A DNA stretch of 64,000 nucleotides, from assembly GCA_964617665.1 (NCBI GenBank), contig CAZUAH010000001.1:1-64000 (forward strand), written 5' to 3'. This DNA comes from JADHUC01 sp964617665. GTDB lineage: Bacteria > Planctomycetota > Planctomycetia > Pirellulales > Pirellulaceae. The position numbers and the translations under genes were made by a program. Shown piece after piece: positions 43,612 to 51,692 of this stretch. The notes below the pieces were generated by a model. That model ran no database searches. It had not been told where the DNA came from and saw only the letters and a program-made list of their open reading frames with translations. How positions within the stretch are numbered: the first letter of the stretch is position 1; the number at the start of each line of letters is the position of its first letter.

Positions 43612-44705
43612 AGGCCCTTGGATCTCGCCGGAAAGCGATTCTGCGATCGTGCGCCACGGGCTTCACTAGTGCCCTCAACCGATTACGACCACAGACCGGA
43701 TTGACTGGCGAAGCGAGTGACACACAAGACTCGCGGCGCCCCGGAGTGCTCGTCCTGCTGACATCGCTTTTTGTGCTGATCGCCTGCCCGGCGACCGCCA
43801 ATGCACACCTGGTGACCACGGGGTTGAGCCCCGTGTACGATGGCATCGGTCATTTGCTCCTCACGCCCGAGGATTTCATTCCCGTGCTGGCCCTGTGCAT
43901 GTACGCAGGGCTGCGAGGAACCTCGCATAGTCGCTACGTGCTGTTCACTCTTCCAATTGTGTGGTTTGCGGCCGGTCGCCTGATCGGCTTCCAGCTTGAT
44001 GGCTTCGGCACGTTTCCCGTGGCTGCCGTTTCGTTCATCCTGATGGGAATACTTGTCGCCGCCGATGTGCGAATGAACGTCAAGGGAGTGGTCGCTCTCG
44101 CGCTTGCCCTGGGACTTGTCCATGGCGTCGAGAACGGCGTGGCCTTGAAGGACAGTGGCGGCTCCATGGGGCTGCTTGGCATCATGACGACGCTGTTCGT
44201 CGTCGTCTCGCTCGCAACCGCGATTGTCGTGTCGCTGCGAAGACCGTGGATGCGCGTCGTCGTGCGAGTGGCCGGCAGTTGGATTGTCGCTACCGGAATC
44301 CTGATGCTGGGCTGGCACTTTCGCGTTCAATCATCGGAAAGTAAAGGAGAAGTTGGAGTCACAGAAAGGAATCGCAAGATATTGGCTTCCGAGCAGTCAG
44401 CTCTGCCCCAACGCGAGATCATGTTTGCGAATACCAAGACCCCCGGTCCCAGCGAGTTAGGACACGTTCTTCGCATCGACATGGCTTCGCATCCCTCCGT
44501 CGCGCAGAACGGTACCACAGAAGCAGATTCTCCCAAGCTCTCTCCATTCGTCGCACCCCGACGTACCATGGATGCTTCGCTGCGTATGACAACGAGGTGG
44601 TGCTCGTATTCGATTCAGGCTTCACCAGGCCGGTCGCCCTCGCCGTCCAACAGCCACGCCGACGCCTCGTGGGTCTCGTCAGGGGAGAAGTGTCTGATCT
44701 GTTGA
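43608..44705 (+). CDS. Divergent HupE-like membrane protein with anomalous C-terminal run-on
   Basis: The frame starts at the ATGA overlap (43608) and encodes 365 residues. Residues about 45-240 are a signal/anchor plus six helices with HupE-like spacing (SPVYDGIGHLLLTPEDFIPVLALCMYAGL, only partly conserved; LGLVHGVENG). The HPxxGxDH motif is missing. The family-like domain ends at GWHFR near 44330. The remaining 120 or so residues are compositionally unlike it and run antisense into the SpoIIAA-like gene on the other strand. The native stop was probably lost by rearrangement. Part or all of the tail may not be functional. Confidence 0.7.
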   Translation: MKALGSRRKAILRSCATGFTSALNRLRPQTGLTGEASDTQDSRRPGVLVLLTSLFVLIACPATANAHLVTTGLSPVYDGIGHLLLTPEDFIPVLALCMYAGLRGTSHSRYVLFTLPIVWFAAGRLIGFQLDGFGTFPVAAVSFILMGILVAADVRMNVKGVVALALALGLVHGVENGVALKDSGGSMGLLGIMTTLFVVVSLATAIVVSLRRPWMRVVVRVAGSWIVATGILMLGWHFRVQSSESKGEVGVTERNRKILASEQSALPQREIMFANTKTPGPSELGHVLRIDMASHPSVAQNGTTEADSPKLSPFVAPRRTMDASLRMTTRWCSYSIQASPGRSPSPSNSHADASWVSSGEKCLIC

Positions 44706-45001
44706 GGTGTCAGTGGATCGACGATCTTGACCCAGATCTCCATCCAGCGTTTGGTGCCCACAGTGGCGTACTTGTCGAAAGCCCTCCACAGCATCCCGAT
44801 GTGCTTGAGCTTCTCACTCACAACTCCAAACTCAAAGCCCTCGTACTTCTGCATGTCGATGTAGAGAAACGCCTTCTCGCCCCGGTCGATGATCGGCTGC
44901 AATCGAGCGACCACGGCTTTCATATCGTCGGTCGTCAGTTGCCCATCAATCTCGGCAGCCACGACGCGATCGCTGGGTTGCGGCGGTTCGATGAAATGCA
45001 T
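44615..45001 (-). CDS. SpoIIAA-like (STAS/SEC14-like) protein
   Basis: A complete 128-residue protein starting MHFIEPPQPSDRVVAAEIDG. The pattern (EIDGQLTTDDMKAVVARLQ, then KAFLYIDMQKYEGFEFG, WMEIWVKIVDPLTPQQIRHF) is that of the SpoIIAA-like family PF11964. Members are small soluble proteins of poorly known role; some bind lipid-like ligands. It runs against the HupE-like gene and overlaps that gene's run-on tail. A decayed copy of its C-terminus is found at 35685-35800. Confidence 0.82.
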   Translation of the reverse strand: MHFIEPPQPSDRVVAAEIDGQLTTDDMKAVVARLQPIIDRGEKAFLYIDMQKYEGFEFGVVSEKLKHIGMLWRAFDKYATVGTKRWMEIWVKIVDPLTPQQIRHFSPDETHEASAWLLDGEGDRPGEA

Positions 45002-45111
45002 ACCGGACTTGTTCGCCTTTCTTCCTCCTGTTCATTCAACACCAACAAAGCAACGCAGAGTACGCACGGCATTTGTCTTCCCGTGCTCATCAGTCGCTCT
45101 CCCTTCGTGCC

Positions 45112-45632
45112 CCAATGGTCGATTCTACCTTCTCCACTTTCGGCGGCTTGGCCGACGAAGTGGTCGAGGCCCTCCTGCGTGCCCGGAAACGAGGCGTAAT
45201 TTGTCGCATCCTGCTGGACGACGTGGGCAGTCGGCTATTCTTGCGGGGACCTCAGGCCCGCAAGTTACGCGACGCCGGTGTGCAACTCCACGCCGCTCTG
45301 CCCGTCCACCTGTTCCGGATGCTATTCCTCCGCGCGGACCTGCGGCTCCATCGCAAGATTGTGGTGATCGACGGCTAGGTGGCCTACACAGGCAGCCTGA
45401 ATCTGGTAGATCCGCGCTACTTCAAGCAGGACGCGCATGTGGGACAGTGGGTCGATGCGATGGTCCGTGTCGAAGGACGGCTCGTCGAGAGTCTGGCGAT
45501 AACCTCTCTGGAGGATTGGGAGATCGAAACCGAAGAGGGCTTGGGGCAGTTGCGCGAGACAGGCGATGTGCACGAACTGCCAGACGTCGGGGCTGTGACC
45601 GTACAGACGATTCCCTCCAGCCCTGCTTTCGA
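45112..45632 (+). pseudogene. Cardiolipin synthase (PLD family) fragment with in-frame stop
   Basis: The frame encodes VVEALLRARKRGVICRILLD, then LHRKIVVIDG, a TAG stop at 45376-45378, and continues in the same frame as VAYTGSLNLVDPRYFKQD and WVDAMVRVEGRLVESL. This is the first PLD half of a cardiolipin synthase: the HxK motif is present and the stop sits where a variable residue normally follows DG. The N-terminal membrane helices and the second PLD domain are absent. The 3' edge joins directly to porin sequence at about 45630. Confidence 0.8.
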
Positions 45633-45635
45633 GTC

Positions 45636-46174
45636 GCGTGCGTCTGAAGAGGGAATGGGGTCAGTTTCAAATCGGTGGTCTCTATCGCATCGTCGGGGTC
45701 CAGCCGACCGGGGCAAGTGTTCCGCAGTTTGGGGACGAAGTCCAGACGGGGCATGCCTGGGGGCTCAACTTCACAGGAGCTATCCTCGCTACACGATCTA
45801 CCAAGGCGTACTACCAGATCTTGTTTGGCGAAGGCATCGGGAGCTATCGCGGCCTGCCGGACGCGGCACCAACAAAAGACGACGAAATTGGGGGCTTGCC
45901 CCTGTTTGGCTGGATGGTCGGCATCACACACGAGTGGACCGACGGGCTGAGTTCAAACTTCACGTATGCCGAAAACAGCCTCGAGAACACAACCTCTCAA
46001 GATCCTGACAGTGTGCATCGCACTACGTACTTGGCCGCCAATGTCATGTGGAAACCACTGGACCGTGTCCGGGTCGGCATCGAATATCTGTATGGGCTCC
46101 GAGAAAACGTCGACCGTGCCGTCGGAGTGGCGAACCGTGTTCAGGCCGCGTTCATCTTCGATTTGCCTTGATGC
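45636..46174 (+). pseudogene. Porin 3' fragment (chimeric, direct repeat copy B)
   Basis: It encodes the last 175 or so residues of the DcaP-like porin, without a start or signal. From about 45677 onward the DNA is nearly identical to 34979-35474. The 40 bases before that (VRLKREWGQFQIGG) are similar but clearly diverged, as from a different paralogue. So this is a recombinant tail joined behind a cardiolipin-synthase fragment. It would not be exported or assembled. Confidence 0.85.
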
Positions 46175-46445
46175 GGCACCAGTGATCTGACTCAACTCGT
46201 ATTCGTCCATCCTCGGACCCATCTGCCCCCTTCGCTGCGAACGCCGTCTCACCCGCCCCGACTGCGTGCCTCTTCGGTCTTGGCTTCATTTTTCCATTTT
46301 TGAGATCTGCCTGGGAACTTTGGAGGGAAACGGAGGTCCATAACTCCAATAGGTTTGCCACACCAACCTAGCGCACGAGCGAGGGAAGAACGGTGTTCTC
46401 GCCGCTTGCGCATGCGGTGGTCAGGCCAGGCAACGGGGTGAATTG

Positions 46446-47288
46446 ATGAGAGAACAAAGATGTAGAGAGACTCGGCGTAGTGCCGATCCGCTGAGGCTTG
46501 CGCCCGGCGGTGGCCGTTGGCGGATCTGGCGTCTTGGCTGGGTGTCGGCCATGACGCTGGTCTGTAGTATGTGCGCATGTGTGGTTTGGGCCAAGTCGCG
46601 GGAGAGTGCGCCCCCAATCTATCGAGCTCAAGTTGTCAATTCGTTCCCTCATGACACTGGGGCGTTCACACAAGGCTTGGTCTTCTCAGATGGTGTCCTG
46701 TACGAAGGTACGGGGGGCTGGGGCCGTTCGTCGCTGCGCAAGGTGGAACTAGAAACTGGAAGGGTGCGGCAATGGCGAACGCTGCATCCACGGTTGTTCG
46801 GTGAGGGAATCACTATCATAGGCAGCCGAATCTACCAGCTGACCTGGCGAGCAGGTATTGGCATCGTCTATGACAAAACAACGTTCAGACAACTTGGATG
46901 GTTCCGATACGCAGGCCAGGGTTGGGGACTGACAAACGACGGCAGGCATCTGATTATGAGCGACGGTTCGTCCACACTGCGGTTTCTGGATCCGCACACG
47001 TTTCGTGTTGTCCGCCAACTGTCGGTTCGCTGCGAGGGCCGGCGCGTCCGCAAATTGAACGAGTTGGAGTACGTCCGCGGCGAGATTCTGGCCAACATTT
47101 GGAAAGGGGACTATATCGCCCGAATCTCGCCGGCCACCGGACAGGTCATCGGTTGGATCGACCTGCGGCACCTCGGGCCCCGACCGTCGCAACGGGGGGC
47201 CGTGCTGAACGGTATCGCTTACGATGAACAACGCGACAGGTTGTTCGTCACCGGAAAGAACTGGCCAAGACTGTTCGAAATTCGATAG
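46446..47288 (+). CDS. Glutaminyl-peptide cyclotransferase (plant/bacterial type)
   Basis: A 280-residue protein. The ATG at 46446 has GGGGTG upstream; an ATG at 46551 inside the leader would also leave a signal-like segment. The family (PF05096) is a five-bladed propeller. Recognisable blocks are VNSFPHDTGAFTQGLVFSDG, LYEGTGGWGRSSLRKVELE, LFGEGITIIGSRIYQLTW, KLNELEYVRGEILANIW and LNGIAYDEQRDRLFVTGK. It converts N-terminal Gln of proteins into pyroglutamate, protecting exported proteins. It lies alone, just after the rearranged zone. Confidence 0.9.
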   Translation: MREQRCRETRRSADPLRLAPGGGRWRIWRLGWVSAMTLVCSMCACVVWAKSRESAPPIYRAQVVNSFPHDTGAFTQGLVFSDGVLYEGTGGWGRSSLRKVELETGRVRQWRTLHPRLFGEGITIIGSRIYQLTWRAGIGIVYDKTTFRQLGWFRYAGQGWGLTNDGRHLIMSDGSSTLRFLDPHTFRVVRQLSVRCEGRRVRKLNELEYVRGEILANIWKGDYIARISPATGQVIGWIDLRHLGPRPSQRGAVLNGIAYDEQRDRLFVTGKNWPRLFEIR

Positions 47289-47691
47289 GCTTCCATAGAC
47301 GCTATCTACGTCATGGACTCGGTCGCGACAAGGCTTAGGATGGACGCCAAGGCCCTGTCAGGATCTGTGGTCCTTGCATCGGATTTGAACGGCTACTCGC
47401 TCTTGGAGGTTGCCTGCGTCCTGCCGGTCTTCTTGCTATGCCAGCCCCGGAACGTCTAGGCTCCAAGCGTGGCTATGATACGCGGCTGACAGCGCTATTA
47501 TATCGATTCTGTTTGCCGCAGTTCGTGCGCCAGCCGAGCAATCGCAAGAACCGCTACCACCCGTTGCCTTCAGTTTGACAACTTGTTTGCACGTGCTATT
47601 TTCCAGCAGCGTACTCCATACCCCGCCAGTGCGTCTCCGATCCCTAGTTCTCTCCCATCGGAGACCTCAATCCTGCCTAAAGGGAGCCGAC
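47289..47691. other. Intergenic, no gene recognised
   Basis: About 400 bases between two plus-strand genes with no recognisable coding remnant or repeat. The AAAGGGAG just before 47692 is the ribosome-binding site of the next gene. Confidence 0.5.
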
Positions 47692-48924
47692 ATGGGAACA
47701 TCTACACTAATCGTTGCGATCAGCGCCGGCATCATTGGATCGTCGATCCCCGACAAAGTCGTCCAAACGCAAGATGAGTCATTCCAGAATTACTGGGGCG
47801 AGGACTTTGTCTGGACGTTCGACGATCTGCCCACCAAGGGTAGTGTCCCCAAACACCGAGTTCCCTATTCCGGTTTTATCTATCCGGACCGGAGCGGCGG
47901 CACAGCCTCGGCAATGCACAAGTACGACCTCGCGTATCATCGCGGCAGGTCTCTCGCATCATCGTGGGAGCGATGGGACACGGGCCCTCAGAGAAACCCC
48001 TCAAAACGCGTCGGACTTTTTGGTTTCGGTGGCAGAGTCGTTCCACATTGGTATGGCCACTGTAACGGTTGGAGCGCTGCGGCGATTCGGCACGCGGAAC
48101 CGACAAAAAGCGTCCGACGCAACGGAGTCGTATTCAGCCCGTCGGACATTAAGGGGCTGCTGGCCGAAATATACCTCTACAATGAGCCACTAAATCTCGC
48201 GGGATCGAGCTACGTAATCAACCCGGGGACGCTTCATGCCATTCTCGGAAACTGGGTTGGCCGCGGGTCGCATCCGATCGGCATGGAAGCCGACCCTGGC
48301 GAAGAAAAATGGAACTACCCCATCTACTCTTATGCCTGTTCTTCGGCAAAACGCCCGAACAACCGAGTCGAAGTCAAGGTGAACGTAGCTTATGCGAAGG
48401 ACAGCAACGGCGAGTATAACAAGAGCCCACGCGATCGCCGCATCAAGTACTTCCACTACACGTTGAATCTGAACCAGGACGGCAAGGTCATAGGCGGCTA
48501 CTACCATCGCGACAGCGCCATCATTGACCTGCTCTGGGTCCCCGTGAATCCGAAACAAGGCGGCCATAGGGACAACTCGCGTGGCAACCCTCACGTGAAC
48601 GTGAAGGAGGTGCTGGCGATTTGGCGAGCGTCGGTCGACGAGGATATGCGCAAGACGTGGCCGGTCATTGACTTGGCACCGGAAGACCAAATTCTCGACG
48701 TAGGTGCCATCGCAGGTTTAGTTCCTATCCAGAGCGTTGTGAACGCCCAAGAAACGCAGGTGGCAGTCGCCGACAAAGAGGTCGAATCCGATGAAGCCGA
48801 GGCGGAATCAGTTGACACCGAAACGGCTAGCAAGCCCACTGCTGAAGACGAGACTACCGAAGAACGTGCCGCCGTCACTCTAGGCGCCGCTGAGTCGTTT
48901 GTCGCAGACACCGGTGCTGAGTAG
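47692..48924 (+). CDS. Transglutaminase-elicitor-like secreted protein
   Basis: A 410-residue protein. The start MGTSTLIVAISAGIIGSSI follows AAAGGGAG, and the hydrophobic leader suggests secretion. The central block PHWYGHCNGWSAAAIRHAEP, with RNGVVFSPSDIKGLLAEIYL, resembles the GP42/TGase-elicitor family known from oomycetes and found in some bacteria. Its Cys would be the nucleophile. Candidate catalytic His and Asp residues lie later (RDRRIKYFHYTLNL), but I cannot assign them. The last 70 residues are acidic low complexity (KEVESDEAEAESVDTETA). It could crosslink or modify surface proteins. Confidence 0.65.
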   Translation: MGTSTLIVAISAGIIGSSIPDKVVQTQDESFQNYWGEDFVWTFDDLPTKGSVPKHRVPYSGFIYPDRSGGTASAMHKYDLAYHRGRSLASSWERWDTGPQRNPSKRVGLFGFGGRVVPHWYGHCNGWSAAAIRHAEPTKSVRRNGVVFSPSDIKGLLAEIYLYNEPLNLAGSSYVINPGTLHAILGNWVGRGSHPIGMEADPGEEKWNYPIYSYACSSAKRPNNRVEVKVNVAYAKDSNGEYNKSPRDRRIKYFHYTLNLNQDGKVIGGYYHRDSAIIDLLWVPVNPKQGGHRDNSRGNPHVNVKEVLAIWRASVDEDMRKTWPVIDLAPEDQILDVGAIAGLVPIQSVVNAQETQVAVADKEVESDEAEAESVDTETASKPTAEDETTEERAAVTLGAAESFVADTGAE

Positions 48925-49026
48925 AGAAGACCGTAGGGCTTCGATCCTTTCACCCTCCACGGAAAACCAGCCCCAACAAGTGCGCCGATCAGCCCCGGCC
49001 CTTTCTGCAGACTCTGTCGGAATAGT

Positions 49027-49052
49027 CCCGTCTTCGTGCTGTCGAAGACGGG
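49027..49052. terminator. Perfect 10-bp hairpin
   Basis: CCCGTCTTCG (49027-49036) and CGAAGACGGG (49043-49052) form a strong stem with a six-base loop, about 100 bases behind the stop of the transglutaminase-like gene. No T-run follows. It stands in a stretch (48925-49303) without any other feature I can support. Confidence 0.45.
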
Positions 49053-49303
49053 CGCTGCCGAGCACTGCCTGAACGCTGAGATTGTCGACACCAGAGCAAG
49101 CGACGGCACCCTTGGGTAGATGTGGCGGTCCCAACCGATCGCCGCATCTCGGCCCATAGCCGAGTGTCCGCGGGGCAAAGAAATCAACTGGACGATGTGA
49201 GATCATTGTCGTACGCGGCCCATTTGAAGCCGCCAGAAACTTGACTAACGAACTGGCTGCTGAAACAATGACGGGTGATCAAGCCCACATTGAGGACGCA
49301 GCC

Positions 49304-50047
49304 ATGATGATCAGTCGCAGCATTTCCATCGGGTCGGCATTCGCCATCACAGTTCTAGTCGGTTTGCAGCGGGCAGACTTCGCGTTCGCTCAAGAGAAGG
49401 ATGGTGTTCATATCGAGGCTCCTTGCGACGCTCGTCAGTCTTGGCAAGAGGAGAGACGCGAAATACTTGCCTGGCTGGATCGGTATCAGACGGTACAAGT
49501 TGTCTTCAAAGATGATCGCATAGAGAAGATTCGCGCGCGAGTCGCTGACATGTCGGAAGACGAGTTACAGCAGTGGCTCGCGCAGACGGCCGAGATACGA
49601 AAGCTACTGGACAGTGACGACTGGCGAGAGACTCGCGAGTGGTATCGGGAGTTTCTGCGGGTCCAAGCGATCTACAGCGATGAAGAGATCGAGCGATTTC
49701 GCGAGAAGGCCGGCGAGGCGTCACCGAGAGAATTGTACGAGATTCTGATGGATATCAAACGCAGGCGTGAGGGCCTGAAGTGGATGCACAACGCATCGGA
49801 GAGCCAGCGTAAATCGAGCTTGGCGATGTGGGAGAAACACCAACAGCAGTTGGCCACCGGTCGCTTCGCGCCTCGCAAGGCAGCCTACCACGGCGGTTAC
49901 TCGGCGTACGGCCTTAGGACGTCCACCGCCGAACGTTCCTATTGGAGATCAGGGTACCGCGTACCTCCACCGCTGATTACGTCACGCGAGGTTGCTCGCG
50001 GAGCCGTCCGGAGTTTGTTTTACGGTGGCTACGGTTGGGGCTGGTAG
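49304..50047 (+). CDS. Secreted coiled protein of unknown function
   Basis: A 247-residue protein from MMISRSISIGSAFAITVLVG, with GAGGAC upstream; a start at 49241 would add 21 residues before the signal peptide. Mature residues 35-180 are strongly helical and charged (EERREILAWLDRYQTVQV, EDELQQWLAQTAEIRKLLD, DEEIERFREKAGEASPREL). The C-terminus is rich in Gly, Tyr and Arg (AYHGGYSAYGL, YGGYGWGW). I do not know a family name. It converges on an ECF sigma gene (13 bp apart). It may be a periplasmic coiled-coil protein or an envelope component. Confidence 0.65.
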   Translation: MMISRSISIGSAFAITVLVGLQRADFAFAQEKDGVHIEAPCDARQSWQEERREILAWLDRYQTVQVVFKDDRIEKIRARVADMSEDELQQWLAQTAEIRKLLDSDDWRETREWYREFLRVQAIYSDEEIERFREKAGEASPRELYEILMDIKRRREGLKWMHNASESQRKSSLAMWEKHQQQLATGRFAPRKAAYHGGYSAYGLRTSTAERSYWRSGYRVPPPLITSREVARGAVRSLFYGGYGWGW

Positions 50048-50059
50048 CCGAATCCCGCA

Positions 50060-50635
50060 TTAGACTGCCACATTCAGCAGTTTCCGCATTTGCGTTCTAG
50101 CTCGGTGAAGCCGACTGCGAACCGTGCCGACGTTCAGACAGAGCACTTTGGCAATCGTCGCGTAGTCGAACCGCTCGATCTCTCGCAGAACGAGAATCGT
50201 TCGATGCTGTTTGTTCAGTTTGGCCAATGCGGCAGCGATGACCGGGGCACGCTCCTCGCGCATTAATGAGGCTTCGGCCGATTCCTCTTGATCGAGCGGT
50301 TCACCGAATCCCAATTCGCGACTCGTGTCGAGTGAGATCGCAGGCACCTTTCTGCGCATGTGGGTGACAGCCAGATTCACTGCAAGCCGATACAGCCACG
50401 TGTAGAAGGCACAGTCTTGCCTGAAGTCCTTCAGTTTGGTAAAGGCTCGGACGAAGGCCTCTTGCACGATGTCTTCCGCGTCCGATTGGTTGCCAACGAT
50501 GCGTACTACAGTGTTGTATAGGCGGTCTTGGTACTTTCGCACAAGTTCACCAAACGAGCCGTTGTTCCCCTCGAGCGTCCGGCGGATCAAGTCCACATCA
50601 GTTGCCGGTCTCACGGCGATCTGTTCTCCTGGCAT
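50060..50635 (-). CDS. ECF RNA polymerase sigma factor (RpoE-like)
   Basis: A 191-residue sigma factor. The start MPGEQIAVRPATDVDLIRR follows GGAGAGG by seven bases; the ATG at 50713 is less likely. Region 2 includes SFGELVRKYQDRLYNTVVRI, NQSDAEDIVQEAFVRAF and FYTWLYRLAVNLAVTHMRRK. Region 4 includes TILVLREIERFDYATIAKVL and GTVRSRLHRARTQMRKLL. No anti-sigma gene is adjacent, so control is not evident. It is one of five ECF factors in the window, and not of the kinase-linked type found next to it. Confidence 0.92.
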   Translation of the reverse strand: MPGEQIAVRPATDVDLIRRTLEGNNGSFGELVRKYQDRLYNTVVRIVGNQSDAEDIVQEAFVRAFTKLKDFRQDCAFYTWLYRLAVNLAVTHMRRKVPAISLDTSRELGFGEPLDQEESAEASLMREERAPVIAAALAKLNKQHRTILVLREIERFDYATIAKVLCLNVGTVRSRLHRARTQMRKLLNVAV

Positions 50636-51117
50636 GATGCATCCTCTCCGTATTTCCTTTTCGTGTTCGACCTCGGGGCGCAGCGCGTCTGCTGCGATGC
50701 TCGTCTTCGTCAAGAAGCCAAGCTTCTCTCCCGAAATCGAACCGCCTCTAGCGTCCCGTCTCTTCCATGTGATGCCCTACGTTCCGTCTGCTCAGATACG
50801 CGATGTTTCCACGTCGAATCCGCAGAACAAAATGTGTCTGGACTCACGCACCCGAGTACTTGTGCCTGGCATGGCCATGAAAGACGGCAAAATAGACGCC
50901 GAATTCCATGGATTTCACCAAACACAACGGCTTCACCTCTGTTAATTGCTTTTTGGGAGGAATAGCGGCCATTCGCGAACCGTTCCTACAAAACGACGCG
51001 TCACATCCTGTGATTCCACCACCTAAAACGTGGCGATGGGGTATGGCATACTGAAATCAGGCGGCTCTTCGGTTAGATTGGAGAGTTGGAAACATTGAAC
51101 TCGGAAGGTGCAAGACC
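50636..51117. other. Intergenic between divergent sigma genes, nothing recognised
   Basis: About 480 bases separating two divergent ECF sigma genes. Promoters must lie here, but no consensus pair could be picked out. No coding remnant was recognised. Confidence 0.45.
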
Positions 51118-51690
51118 ATGGACAGCCACGGCCGAGCAGAATTGACGCAAGTCCTCGACGCTATCGATGGTGGTGACAACGCGGCGGCAGATCGCATTAT
51201 GCCGCTGGTCTACGACGACATGCGGGCTCTTGCGGGCGATTACATGAAACACGAGTCGCCCGGACACACATTGCAGCCGACAGCCTTGGTGAACGAGGCG
51301 TTTCTGAAACTGGTGGGCCAGCAGCGCGCGGAATGGAAGGGCCGTACCCACTTTTTTGCGGTTGGCGCCGAAGCCATGCGTCGCATCCTGGTCGATCATG
51401 CGCGGGCCAAGAAACGTGCCAAACGGGGCGGCGACAGAGAGCGAATCGAGTTGACCGAGGGATGCCACGTCTCGTCGTACCGTGGGGTTGATCTCCTGGA
51501 GGTCGACGAAACGCTGACAAAACTGGCCAAGCTGGACACTCGCCAAGCGAAGATTGTCGAACTTCGTTTCTTCGGAGGGTTGACGGTCGCCGAGGTCGCG
51601 GAAGTATTAGGAGTGTCAAAGCGAACTGTGGAAGCCGAATGGACGATGGTCCGCGCTTGGTTGCGTCGAGAACTTGCTGACGAGGATTAG
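51118..51690 (+). CDS. ECF sigma factor, planctomycete kinase-linked type
   Basis: A 190-residue sigma factor of the PF07638 type. Blocks are YDDMRALAGDYMKHESPGHT, LQPTALVNEAFLKLV, THFFAVGAEAMRRILVDHAR and the region 4 HTH FFGGLTVAEVAEVLGVSKRT. This branch (HTLQPTALVNEA, RILVDHAR) is typically encoded next to a Ser/Thr kinase, and here the kinase start lies two bases after the sigma stop. Phosphorylation or membrane signalling by that kinase is the expected control, replacing an anti-sigma factor. It is closely similar to the sigma factor at 62682-63242. Confidence 0.93.
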   Translation: MDSHGRAELTQVLDAIDGGDNAAADRIMPLVYDDMRALAGDYMKHESPGHTLQPTALVNEAFLKLVGQQRAEWKGRTHFFAVGAEAMRRILVDHARAKKRAKRGGDRERIELTEGCHVSSYRGVDLLEVDETLTKLAKLDTRQAKIVELRFFGGLTVAEVAEVLGVSKRTVEAEWTMVRAWLRRELADED

Positions 51691-51692
51691 GC

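Noticed and set aside
44889..45647. Plus-strand frame of 252 codons over the cardiolipin-synthase fragment
   Set aside because: It is out of frame with the recognisable PLD sequence and shows no family pattern.
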